DNA of 64,000 bases from an uncultured Polaribacter sp. (GTDB taxonomy: Bacteria; Bacteroidota; Bacteroidia; Flavobacteriales; Flavobacteriaceae), in contig NZ_CANMFI010000006.1 of NCBI RefSeq assembly GCF_947497125.1, positions 62,001-126,000 on the forward strand, given 5' to 3'. Shown here in pieces: positions 9,793 through 18,667 of this stretch. Numbering within the stretch: the first letter of the stretch is position 1; each line of letters opens with the position of its first letter. The translations under genes were made by a program, and so were the position numbers. The notes under the pieces were generated by a model, which did not search any database, was not told where the DNA came from, and saw only the letters and a list, made by a program, of their open reading frames with translations.

Positions 9793-12771
9793 ATGTCAAA
9801 TATTTACAAATCATTTTTCTTACTTACATTTATAAGTGTTTTGTCAATTTCTTGTAAAAAACAACAAGATGCAATAAAATCTAAAGGAAATAGAATTAAA
9901 TATAATTTTAATCCGGATTGGAAATTCATTAAAGAAAATCCAGAAAATGCTCAAAATATAGATTTTGACGATTCAGATTGGATTACAATAAGTACGCCAC
10001 ACACTTTTAACGATGTAGATACTTTTGATGATATGAGTTTGGGTGGTCATAAAGGTGAAAAAAACCAATGGAGGGGTACAGTCTGGTACAGAAAACACTT
10101 TAAACTTCCAAAAGAAGATTCAGAAAAAAAAGTGTTTATAGAGTTTGAATCTGTACGTCAAATAGCAGATGTATATATCAATGGAAAATATCTAGGTCAA
10201 AATCAAACAGGCTTTATTCCTTTTGGTTATGATATTAGTAAACATTTAAAATTTGGTTCAGAAGAAAATATTATTGCTGTAAAAGTAAATAACGATAGGA
10301 ATAGTGATAATTTTAGAGACAATGATCCTTTAGTATGGAATCACGAGCATTGGCATCCAACTCACGGAGGAATTTACAGAAATGTGTTCTTACACACCAT
10401 GGATCCTTTACATATTACACTTCCATTATATGACAATTTAGAAACTGTTGGAACTTACGTATATGCAGAAAATATTAGTGCAGAAAATGCAGATGTAACT
10501 ACAAATGCAGAGGTGAAAAATGATTATAATACAGCTAAAAATGTAACATATTTAACGCAAATTGTAGATAGAGAAGGTAAAGTTGTTGCAACATCTACAG
10601 CAAATAAAGAATTAAAAGCAGGAGAAAAATACACGTTTTCTACAACTGCTAGTGTTAAAAATCCAAATCGTTGGTATACACGTAAACCTTATATGTATAA
10701 GGTTTTAACCTTTTTAAAAGAAGGAAATACTATTGTAGATAGATACGAAACTCCTTTAGGAATTCGTAGTTTCGATTTTAATAAAGATGCTGGTTTTTAT
10801 AATAATGGCGAACATGCAAAATTACATGGTTGGGGACAAAAACCAACCAATGCTTGGGCAGGTTTAGGTGCAGCTTTACCAGATTGGTTAAGAGAATACA
10901 CTTTTAAGATGATGGACGAAGCTGGAGGTAACTTTATTAGATGGGGACATTGTGCAGGTTCACCAGCAGAAATTGCTTTAGGAGATAAATATGGTTTTGT
11001 AACTTTAATGCCAGGAGTTTCAGGGGAATCTCAAGATGAAGGAGAAGTTTGGGATATTCGTATCAAAGCTTTTAAAGATATGATTGTGTATTACAGAAAT
11101 CATCCTTCTATTTTTATTTGGGAAGGTGGTAATTGGGCAGAAACAGAGGTACATTATAAAGAAATTTTAGACATCATAAATACCTTTGATCCTAAAGGGA
11201 AACGTTTAATGGGAAACAGAAGATCAGATACTAAAGTAGAATCTGAAAAATATGTAACCATAGAAATAGGTACAGAAGGTTGGGAAAGAGAATTTGAAAG
11301 GTTACCAATTATAGAAAGTGAATACATGAGAGATGAGGCTCCTAGACGTATTTGGGATCAATTTTCCCCTGATGATAATTTTTATAATCACCCTAATATA
11401 GACAGAAATACATACGATTTAAATTCAGAAGAATTTGCAGTAGGTCAAGTAAGCCATTGGTGGACAAAAATGGGCAGAAAACCATTTCATGTGGGTGGTG
11501 CAAATTGGGTGTTTTCAGATGGTACTCATGGAGGAAGAAACCCAACAGAAGTAACAAGAGCAAGTGGAGAGGTAGATGCTGTTAGATTGCCAAAAGAAGC
11601 TTTTTATACTGTAAAAGCAATGTGGAGGCCAGAAGCACAAATTCACTTAGTTGGGCATTGGAACTACAAGGAAGGTACTATAAAAGACATGTATGTAGTT
11701 TCTAATTGTTCTTTAGTAAAACTATATGTAAACGGAAAATTATTAGATACAGATTCAGAACCAGAAAATGGTTATGTATTTAAATTCCCAAAGATTACTT
11801 GGCAAAAAGGAGAAATAAAAGTAGAAGGTTATTTAAATGATAAATTATTAGTTTCTCAAACAAAAAAGACGATTGGAAAACCTGTTGCCATTAAATTAAC
11901 ACCAATTACTGGTGCAAAAGGATGGCTTGCAGATGGTTCTGATATTGCCTTAGTAGATTTTGAAGTGGTTGATGAAAATGGAGATAGATGTCCATTAGAT
12001 GCAGATCGCGTAGACTTTACAATTTCTGGCCCAGGTGTTTGGAGAGGAGGTTACAATAGTGGAAAAGAAAATTCTACAAATAATTTATTTTTAGATACAG
12101 AAGCTGGTATTAATAGAGTTGCAATTCGTTCTTTATTAGAAGCAGGAGAAGTAACTATAACAGCATCTAGAAAAGGCTTACAATCAGCAAGTATTTCGTT
12201 GAATTCTAAATCAATTTCTATTGTTGATGGATTGACAAAAGAACTTCCTCAAGTATATTACCAGGGTACTGTTGTAGAGGAGCCAACACCCGTTCACATT
12301 CCGGAAATGCCACCGTATGTTGCTGGTGTTAAAAATAGAAGTAAATTATTTACCAATTTTAGCTATACAGGAGATGGCAAAGCCATGTTAAGAACTACCA
12401 TGAATTGGGGTAAAAAAGCATACACAGATGTAGATCAAAATTATACAGTTATTCCGGGATATTTAAGATTTGGAGAATATATAAGAACTCCAAATTCTGA
12501 TAACAAATATTGGGCTAGAGATCAGTTGCAGTTTATTGCTGGAGCAGATATGCACATTTATATACTACATGATGATCGTGTAAAAAGACCTGCTTTTTTA
12601 TTAGAAGATTACAAAGATAATGGAGACAATGTAAAGGTTGGAGATGTTGTAATGTCTGTTTTTAAAAGAACCGCCAAAAAGGGAGAAAGTATCATTATGG
12701 CAGGTAATAGTGATAATGGTGTGCCTAAACAAAGTAGGATGTATACTGTTATTGGAAAAAAAGTAAAGTAA
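9793..12771 (+). CDS. GH2-family glycoside hydrolase lipoprotein with atypical acid/base region
   Basis: 992 residues, lipoprotein signal with Cys in 'VLSISC'. Domains in order: GH2 sugar-binding jelly roll (~30-200, 'GTVWYRKHF', 'ADVYINGKYLG'), immunoglobulin-like domain (~205-330), a TIM barrel (~335-600), then C-terminal beta domains including a DUF4982-like segment. The likely nucleophile is E510 in 'IESEYM'. The usual GH2 acid/base motif 'GNE' is not there: the equivalent strand reads 'IFIWEGGNWAETE' (E444, N447, W448), so the glutamate after the conserved Asn is replaced by Trp. The enzyme may use another residue or act on an unusual bond. It is first gene of an operon with Gfo/Idh/MocA, GH43, GH3 and GH105, ending three bases before the next start. 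Activity (for example beta-galactosidase or beta-glucuronidase type) cannot be told. Confidence 0.85.
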   Translation: MSNIYKSFFLLTFISVLSISCKKQQDAIKSKGNRIKYNFNPDWKFIKENPENAQNIDFDDSDWITISTPHTFNDVDTFDDMSLGGHKGEKNQWRGTVWYRKHFKLPKEDSEKKVFIEFESVRQIADVYINGKYLGQNQTGFIPFGYDISKHLKFGSEENIIAVKVNNDRNSDNFRDNDPLVWNHEHWHPTHGGIYRNVFLHTMDPLHITLPLYDNLETVGTYVYAENISAENADVTTNAEVKNDYNTAKNVTYLTQIVDREGKVVATSTANKELKAGEKYTFSTTASVKNPNRWYTRKPYMYKVLTFLKEGNTIVDRYETPLGIRSFDFNKDAGFYNNGEHAKLHGWGQKPTNAWAGLGAALPDWLREYTFKMMDEAGGNFIRWGHCAGSPAEIALGDKYGFVTLMPGVSGESQDEGEVWDIRIKAFKDMIVYYRNHPSIFIWEGGNWAETEVHYKEILDIINTFDPKGKRLMGNRRSDTKVESEKYVTIEIGTEGWEREFERLPIIESEYMRDEAPRRIWDQFSPDDNFYNHPNIDRNTYDLNSEEFAVGQVSHWWTKMGRKPFHVGGANWVFSDGTHGGRNPTEVTRASGEVDAVRLPKEAFYTVKAMWRPEAQIHLVGHWNYKEGTIKDMYVVSNCSLVKLYVNGKLLDTDSEPENGYVFKFPKITWQKGEIKVEGYLNDKLLVSQTKKTIGKPVAIKLTPITGAKGWLADGSDIALVDFEVVDENGDRCPLDADRVDFTISGPGVWRGGYNSGKENSTNNLFLDTEAGINRVAIRSLLEAGEVTITASRKGLQSASISLNSKSISIVDGLTKELPQVYYQGTVVEEPTPVHIPEMPPYVAGVKNRSKLFTNFSYTGDGKAMLRTTMNWGKKAYTDVDQNYTVIPGYLRFGEYIRTPNSDNKYWARDQLQFIAGADMHIYILHDDRVKRPAFLLEDYKDNGDNVKVGDVVMSVFKRTAKKGESIIMAGNSDNGVPKQSRMYTVIGKKVK

Positions 12772-12774
12772 AAA

Positions 12775-13746
12775 ATGAGTACAAAAAATATTAATTGGGG
12801 TATTATTGGTTGCGGAGATGTCGCAGAAATAAAAAGTGGTCCTGCTTTTCAGAAAGTAGAAAATTCCGCCCTAATTAGTGTAATGAGAAGAAACAAAGAA
12901 AAAGCAAAAGATTTTGCAAAAAGACATAACGTTGCTCATTGGACTTCAAACGCCATAGACATTATTAATCATAAAGATATTAATGCTGTTTATATTGCAA
13001 CACCACCCTCTTCTCATTTAGAATATGCATTAAAAGCAATAGAAGCTAATAAACATGTCTATCTAGAAAAACCAATGGTGTTAAACAGTAAAGAAGCAAG
13101 CATACTGTCTAAAGCTGTTAAAAAAGGAAATTCAAAAGTAACTGTTGCGCATTATAGAAGAAAATTGCCAAATTTTATTGCAGTAAAAGAAATGTTAGAG
13201 GCAGAACTAATAGGAGATGTTACCCATGCAATGCTTACTATTTCTCAATCAAAAAAAGCAAATTTAATTGCCAAAACAGCTGTAAATTGGAGGGTAAACC
13301 CAGAAATATCAGGAGGTGGTTATTTTCATGACATTGCTCCACATCAAATAGATTTAATGTACTATTATTTTGGTGATATAGATACTATGAAAGGAATTGA
13401 TATAGAAAACTATAAACGTTCTAAAGATGTTGTGAAAGGAGAAATACAATTTAAAAACGGAGTTCAGTTTAAAGGAAGTTGGAATTTTAACGCTTCTACA
13501 GATGTAGACAATTGTACAATTTATGGAGAGAACGGTACCATCTCTTTTTCTTTTTACGGCAATGAGATTAAGGTTATTTTAGAAGAACACACTCAAACAT
13601 ATACTTTTAACAACCCAAAACACGTGCAACAACCATTGATAGAAAAAACAGTTGCTTATTTTCTAGGCAATACTTCAAACCCTTGTTCTATTGAAGAAGG
13701 AGTAGTTGTAACACAAGTTATGGATACTTTTTGTGGAATTAAATAG
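12775..13746 (+). CDS. Gfo/Idh/MocA-family NAD(P)-dependent oxidoreductase, cytoplasmic
   Basis: 323 residues with no signal peptide, so cytoplasmic, unlike the two Tat-exported relatives further right. The N-terminal Rossmann fold shows 'GIIGCGDVAE'. 'VYLEKPM' carries the lysine typical of the family near the sugar and cofactor, and 'HDIAPHQIDLMYYYFG' is the usual C-terminal alpha/beta-domain motif. Family members oxidise or reduce sugars and inositols, or run redox-assisted isomerisation. It starts 3 bases after the GH2 stop and its own stop (TAG) abuts the next ATG, so it is translated in an operon with periplasmic glycosidases. It may process a monosaccharide freed by them; the substrate is unknown. 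Confidence 0.85.
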   Translation: MSTKNINWGIIGCGDVAEIKSGPAFQKVENSALISVMRRNKEKAKDFAKRHNVAHWTSNAIDIINHKDINAVYIATPPSSHLEYALKAIEANKHVYLEKPMVLNSKEASILSKAVKKGNSKVTVAHYRRKLPNFIAVKEMLEAELIGDVTHAMLTISQSKKANLIAKTAVNWRVNPEISGGGYFHDIAPHQIDLMYYYFGDIDTMKGIDIENYKRSKDVVKGEIQFKNGVQFKGSWNFNASTDVDNCTIYGENGTISFSFYGNEIKVILEEHTQTYTFNNPKHVQQPLIEKTVAYFLGNTSNPCSIEEGVVVTQVMDTFCGIK

Positions 13747-15105
13747 ATGAGCAGAAATATTAAGATGCATAAAATAACTTTTATTTTACTGATTTTTATG
13801 TCAGTACCACTTGTTGCGCAAAATCCAATTGTACCTAATCAAGGTTTAAACGATCCTCATATTCATATATTTAATGATACAGCATATGTGTATGCATCGC
13901 ATGACAAATCTGCAAATAATAAGAAATTTATTATGGAAGATTGGTGGGTTTGGTCTTCACCAGATTTAGTTAATTGGACAAAAAAAAGTGTTTTAAAACC
14001 ACAAGACACCTACATAGGTAAAGATTTTACCAGCTGTTGGGCAACAGATGTTGCATATAAAAACGGAAAATATTATTGGTATTTTTCTGAAGGAAATCAG
14101 CAAACAGGAGTTGTTGTGGGAGATTCTCCTGTGGGACCTTGGAGAGATCCTTTAGGAAAACCACTTTTAACGTCAGAATTAACACCTACAGATGAATATG
14201 ACATGGCTATTTTTGAAGAAAATGGCGCCCATTATATCATTTTTGGTGTTTGGGAGTATTACATTGCTAAGCTGAATGATGATATGATTAGTTTGGCAGA
14301 GAAACCCAAAAAGCTCATTGTTAACAACCCAAGAGGCCCATATAATTTAGACGGTAAAAATTCAGAAAAACCAACCGATGACAAGCCTTTTGTGCATAAA
14401 TATAATGGAAAGTATTATTTGTCTTGGGGATGTTTTTATGCAATGGCAGATAATTTATACGGGCCTTATGATTATAAAGATACTGTTATAAAACAAGAAA
14501 GTTTTGCAGAAGGGTATGATGCTCCAACTTGGCCAACAGGTTTTTTACAAGGTAGACACGGTTCTTTTTTTGAATGGAACAATCAGTGGTATTATGCTTA
14601 TTGCGATATCAGCCAGACCGGAAACAGATATTTTAGAGATACATTTATTAGTTACGTTCACTATAAAGAAAATGGAGAAATGGCTACCATTAGAGTTGAT
14701 GGAGTTGGTGTAGCAAATTACGATGCAAATTCTAAAATAGAAGCAGAAGATTATTTTAAAGCTAAAGGAGTAAAGAAAGAAGAAACTAATAGTGGTTTTG
14801 TAATAACAACAACAGACACAAAAAGTTATTTAAATTTTACGAATGTAAAAGGTTTAAAGAATACATCAAAATTAACTTTAAAAACTTCAGCAAAAAAGGA
14901 AGGAAAATTTATAATAAAAATATTAAAAGATAGTTTGCAAGGAGAAATGATAGCTTCTAAAGTTTTTGAAATAAAACAGAGAAATCAATTTAAAGAGATA
15001 TCTTTCGAACTTAAAAAGCTAACATCAAAAGAAAATATATATTTAACCATAGAACAATTAACAAACAATCAATTACAAATTGATTCATTTTCATTTTCAA
15101 AATAA
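13747..15105 (+). CDS. GH43-family glycosidase with C-terminal CBM6-like domain
   Basis: 452 residues; the ATG directly abuts the previous stop codon, and a second ATG at 13765 (MHKITF...) would give a tidier signal peptide ending 'LVAQ'. Residues ~25-325 form a five-bladed propeller of GH43 type. D36 in 'LNDPHIHIF' is the expected base and D152 in 'DEYDMAIFEE' the expected pKa modulator. The blade that should supply the acid Glu reads 'PTDDKPFVHKYNGKYYLSWG', with Asp where Glu is usual. The C-terminal ~125 residues ('KIEAEDYF...') look like a CBM6-type domain. In ulvan loci GH43 enzymes are associated with beta-xyloside removal, which would fit the nearby xylose isomerase, but this is inference. 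Confidence 0.8.
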   Translation: MSRNIKMHKITFILLIFMSVPLVAQNPIVPNQGLNDPHIHIFNDTAYVYASHDKSANNKKFIMEDWWVWSSPDLVNWTKKSVLKPQDTYIGKDFTSCWATDVAYKNGKYYWYFSEGNQQTGVVVGDSPVGPWRDPLGKPLLTSELTPTDEYDMAIFEENGAHYIIFGVWEYYIAKLNDDMISLAEKPKKLIVNNPRGPYNLDGKNSEKPTDDKPFVHKYNGKYYLSWGCFYAMADNLYGPYDYKDTVIKQESFAEGYDAPTWPTGFLQGRHGSFFEWNNQWYYAYCDISQTGNRYFRDTFISYVHYKENGEMATIRVDGVGVANYDANSKIEAEDYFKAKGVKKEETNSGFVITTTDTKSYLNFTNVKGLKNTSKLTLKTSAKKEGKFIIKILKDSLQGEMIASKVFEIKQRNQFKEISFELKKLTSKENIYLTIEQLTNNQLQIDSFSFSK

Positions 15106-15114
15106 AAACAACCG

Positions 15115-17382
15115 ATGAAAAAATTACTAATTTTAAGTTTATCAATTACTCTTTTTTATGCTTGTGGAGAAACAGCCTCAAAAAAAGATTACAAAGACGC
15201 TTCCTTATCAATAGATGAGAGAGTAGAAGCTTTATTACCACTAATGTCTACGGAAGAAAAAGTAGCTCAAATGAGAATTTTTCATGCAAATATTGGTACA
15301 AAACCAGATGCAAACGGAAATTTAAAATTATCTGATAGAGTTATTAAAAAACTAAAATTAGGTATTGCAGGTGTAAAAAATCCAGGAGAACATATAGATC
15401 CTGTGGCTGCAGCGAAAATGAATAATGAATTGCAGAAATACATCATAGAAAATAATAGATGGGGTATTCCTGCATTGTTTGTAACAGAATCTTACAATGG
15501 TGTAGATGCAGCTGGTTCTACTGTTTTTGGTAGACCAATGACATCTGCAGCTTCATTTAATCCAGAATTGGTGCAAAGACAATGGGATGTTGTTGGTAAA
15601 GAAGCGCGTTTAAGAGGTATGCATATGTGTCATTCACCAGAAGCAGATATTGTTAGAGATCCGCGTTTTGGTAGAATGAGTGAGGCTTTTGGAGAAGATA
15701 CTTATTTAACGACACAAATGGTAAAAAATGCTATTATTGGTGTGCAAGGTAATTATGAAGGTTTAGGAAATGGAACTCATATTGGTGCTGTTGCAAAACA
15801 TTTTGCAGGATACGGACAAGTGTTAGGTGGTTCTAATTTTGCTGCCATAGAAATATCTGAAAGAACGTTAATTGATGAAATTTATCCACCTTTTGAAGCA
15901 GCAGTAAAAGAAGCAAAAACATTAGGAATTATGGCTTCTCATGGAGATTTAAATGGGGTGGCTTCTCATGGTAATCCAGAATTATTAACAGGAGTATTAA
16001 GAGATCAATGGGGTTTTGATGGGTATGTAGTTTCAGATTCTAATGACATTGCACGCTTGTACTATTTTATGGGAGTTGCAGAGTCGCCAGAGGCAGCTGC
16101 ACAAATGGGCTTAGAAGCTGGTATTGATATCGATTTATATGCAGAAGATTCTTACTCTTATTTGCCTAAAATGGTAGAAAAAAATCCTGAATTAATGAAA
16201 CTAATAGACCGATCTGTAAGACGTGTTTTAAGAACAAAATTCATACTAGGTTTGTTTGATAATCCTTATATCGATTTAGAAGAAACTAAAAAAGGTGTGC
16301 GTGCAGCAAGTTCTTTAGAGTTAGCTAAAGAGTCTGATTTAGAGTCTGTTATTTTGTTAAAGAATGACGATAATACATTGCCTTTAAACAAAAACAAATC
16401 TACAAGAGTAGCATTATTAGGGCCTTTATTAAAAGAAAACACTAAAGAAATGTTTGAAGCTGCTATAGGTGATGCAAAAGTTAAATTTATTGCAGAAAAA
16501 GGGTTTAACTTAACAAATGAAAAAGGAGGAGCTCCAGAATTATTAGATAGAGATCCAAAAGCAATTGCCAAACTTGTAAATACCGCTAAAAGAGCAGATG
16601 TTGTAGTCTTGTTTTTAGGAGGAGATGAGTTTACTGCAAAAGAGGCATATTTTAGCAATAGTACTTTAGGAGATAGAGCTACTATAGATCCTGTGGGGCC
16701 ACAAGACGAGTTGGTAGAAAAAATTACAGCATTAGGTAAAAAAGTAATTGTGGTTTTAAAACACAGAAGAACGTTATCTATTAATACAATTGCAAAAGAG
16801 GCAGATGCCATTTTAGATACTTGGGATTTAAGCGAATTTGGAGATCATTCTACCGCTAAAATTATTTTTGGTGATGTTTCTCCTTCAGGGAAATCTCCTG
16901 TTACCATTCCAAGGTCTATCGGGCAATTACCATATCATTATAGTATGAAAGAAATCAATTATAAAAAAGAATACTTATTTTTAGAGAAAGGACCAATTTA
17001 TCCTTTTGGACATGGTTTAAGTTATGGTGATTTTGAGTATTCAGACATTAAACTTTCTAATTCAGAAATTACACCAGAGAGCGAAATTATTGCAAGTGTT
17101 ACAGTTACCAATAAAGGAAATGTAAAAGCAAAAGAAGTTGTGCAGATGTATTTGAAAGATGAAATAGGATCTGTAACAAGACCAGATAAAGAATTAAAAG
17201 GTTTTGATAAAATTGAATTAGCAGCAGGAGAAAGCAAAACCGTATCATTTACCATTAACCCAAAAATGTTAGAATTTACAGGTATTTCTATGGAAAAAGT
17301 TTTAGAGGCAGGAGATTATACTGTAAAAATAGGAACTTCATCACAAGAATACTTAGAAACAACATTTAAATTAAAAAAATAA
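15115..17382 (+). CDS. GH3-family beta-glycosidase lipoprotein
   Basis: 755 residues with a lipoprotein signal ('LFYACGE'). The order is the usual GH3 one: TIM-like barrel (~30-390), alpha/beta sandwich (~400-610), fibronectin III-like domain (~660-750). 'KHFAGYG' contributes to substrate binding, and D308 in 'VVSDSND' is the expected nucleophile. 'FGEDTYL' is also typical. Activities in the family include beta-glucosidase and beta-xylosidase; xylosidase is attractive here because ulvan contains xylose, but the sequence alone does not decide. It is fourth in the GH2-led operon, nine bases after GH43. Confidence 0.9.
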   Translation: MKKLLILSLSITLFYACGETASKKDYKDASLSIDERVEALLPLMSTEEKVAQMRIFHANIGTKPDANGNLKLSDRVIKKLKLGIAGVKNPGEHIDPVAAAKMNNELQKYIIENNRWGIPALFVTESYNGVDAAGSTVFGRPMTSAASFNPELVQRQWDVVGKEARLRGMHMCHSPEADIVRDPRFGRMSEAFGEDTYLTTQMVKNAIIGVQGNYEGLGNGTHIGAVAKHFAGYGQVLGGSNFAAIEISERTLIDEIYPPFEAAVKEAKTLGIMASHGDLNGVASHGNPELLTGVLRDQWGFDGYVVSDSNDIARLYYFMGVAESPEAAAQMGLEAGIDIDLYAEDSYSYLPKMVEKNPELMKLIDRSVRRVLRTKFILGLFDNPYIDLEETKKGVRAASSLELAKESDLESVILLKNDDNTLPLNKNKSTRVALLGPLLKENTKEMFEAAIGDAKVKFIAEKGFNLTNEKGGAPELLDRDPKAIAKLVNTAKRADVVVLFLGGDEFTAKEAYFSNSTLGDRATIDPVGPQDELVEKITALGKKVIVVLKHRRTLSINTIAKEADAILDTWDLSEFGDHSTAKIIFGDVSPSGKSPVTIPRSIGQLPYHYSMKEINYKKEYLFLEKGPIYPFGHGLSYGDFEYSDIKLSNSEITPESEIIASVTVTNKGNVKAKEVVQMYLKDEIGSVTRPDKELKGFDKIELAAGESKTVSFTINPKMLEFTGISMEKVLEAGDYTVKIGTSSQEYLETTFKLKK

Positions 17383-17388
17383 ATAGTT

Positions 17389-18525
17389 ATGAAAAAATCA
17401 CTTTTAACATTATTGTCGGTTGTTCTCACGCTTTTTAGTTGTTCAGTTTCACAACAAACAACTGCTCAGAAATCTTTAGATTTAGACAATAGAGCCATTG
17501 AAAAATCGATGATTAAAGCCCTAGAATGGCAAGAAGCACATCCTATTTTTGCAATTGCACCAACAGATTGGACTGCAGGGGCTTATTATACAGGTGTTGC
17601 AAGAGCCCATAAGACAACCAAAAACATGATGTATATGGCAGCTCTAAAAAACCAAGCGGTTTGGAATAAATGGGAAACTTATAAACGCCTGCACCATGCA
17701 GATGATGTAGCCATTTCTTATAGTTATTTATATGTGGCAATGAATGAAAATAGAAGAAATTTTGCTGATTTAGAGCCAACAAAAAAATTCTTAGACACTC
17801 ATTTGTACGAAGATAATAATTGGAAAGCTGGTAAAGATAAAAGTCACGAAGCAAAAACAATTTTATGGTGGTGGTGTGACGCCTTGTTTATGGCGCCTCC
17901 GGTAATTAACCTGTATGCAAAGTATGCTAAAGAGCCTAAATACCTAGAAGCAATGCATACTTATTATATGGAAGCTTATAATAGATTGTATGACAAAGAA
18001 GAAAACTTATTTGCAAGAGATATGCGTTTTGTTTGGCAAGGAGATGGCAAAGAAAGAAAAGAACCAAACGGTAAAAAAGTGTTCTGGTCTAGAGGAAATG
18101 GATGGGTAATTGGTGGTTTGGCCTTACTTTTAGAAGATATGCCTAAAGACTATAAACATAGAGATTTTTATGTGAATTTATATAAGGAAATGGCAGCAAG
18201 AATTTTAGAAATTCAGCCAGAAGATGGGTTGTGGAGAACAAGTTTATTGAGTCCAGAATCTTACAATCATGGAGAAGTTAGTGGAAGTGGTTTTTATACC
18301 TTTGCTTTAACTTGGGGTATTAACAATGGTTTGTTAGATAAAAAACATACACCAGCAGTTAAAAAAGCATGGAATGCATTAGCGGCGTGCCAACATGAAG
18401 ATGGTAGAGTAGGTTGGGTACAAAATATTGGTGCTTTTCCAGAACCTGCATCTGCAGATAGCTGGCAAAACTTTGGTACTGGAGCATTTTTAATGGCAGG
18501 TAGCGAGATTTTGAAGTTGAAGTAA
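17389..18525 (+). CDS. GH105 unsaturated glucuronyl hydrolase, lipoprotein
   Basis: 378 residues; lipoprotein signal ('LTLFSCS'). The rest is one (alpha/alpha)6 barrel of GH88/GH105 type. Likely catalytic aspartates are D105/D106 in 'HADDVAISY' and D164 in 'WWWCDALFM'. '[13 protein letters not shown]' and '[18 protein letters not shown]' are family hallmarks. The enzyme removes the 4,5-unsaturated uronic acid left at the non-reducing end by lyases, releasing a keto-acid precursor. It is the natural partner of the PL enzymes around it and the strongest single hint of a uronic-acid polysaccharide. Last gene of its operon, six bases after GH3 and before a strong terminator. Confidence 0.93.
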   Translation: MKKSLLTLLSVVLTLFSCSVSQQTTAQKSLDLDNRAIEKSMIKALEWQEAHPIFAIAPTDWTAGAYYTGVARAHKTTKNMMYMAALKNQAVWNKWETYKRLHHADDVAISYSYLYVAMNENRRNFADLEPTKKFLDTHLYEDNNWKAGKDKSHEAKTILWWWCDALFMAPPVINLYAKYAKEPKYLEAMHTYYMEAYNRLYDKEENLFARDMRFVWQGDGKERKEPNGKKVFWSRGNGWVIGGLALLLEDMPKDYKHRDFYVNLYKEMAARILEIQPEDGLWRTSLLSPESYNHGEVSGSGFYTFALTWGINNGLLDKKHTPAVKKAWNALAACQHEDGRVGWVQNIGAFPEPASADSWQNFGTGAFLMAGSEILKLK

Positions 18526-18556
18526 AACATCGATTTTAATCAGAATAATTTAAAAG

Positions 18557-18584
18557 TCGAGGATTCAATCCTCGATTTTTTTTT
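18557..18584 (+). terminator. Rho-independent terminator after GH105
   Basis: Stem TCGAGGAT / ATCCTCGA with loop TCA, followed by nine T. It closes the five-gene GH2-GH105 operon. Confidence 0.9.
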
Positions 18585-18599
18585 ACGAGCTAATTATAT

Positions 18600-18644
18600 C
18601 AGGATAAGACAGGATGGAGCTTTTTCTATATAAAAGTACTTTTA
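18600..18644 (+). promoter_or_regulatory. PUL promoter copy 4
   Basis: CAGGA at 18600 and CAGGATGG at 18610-18617 (10-bp period), 19 bases, then TACTTTTA at 18637-18644. The GH3 start codon is 23 bases further on. Confidence 0.8.
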
Positions 18645-18667
18645 TAAACAAATCAATATAATAAAGA

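Noticed and set aside
16266-16811. 181-codon open frame on the minus strand inside the GH3 gene
   Set aside because: It is fully antisense to a well-supported GH3 gene, has no recognisable domain, signal or promoter, and is Ser/Ala/Phe-rich as expected for a shadow frame.
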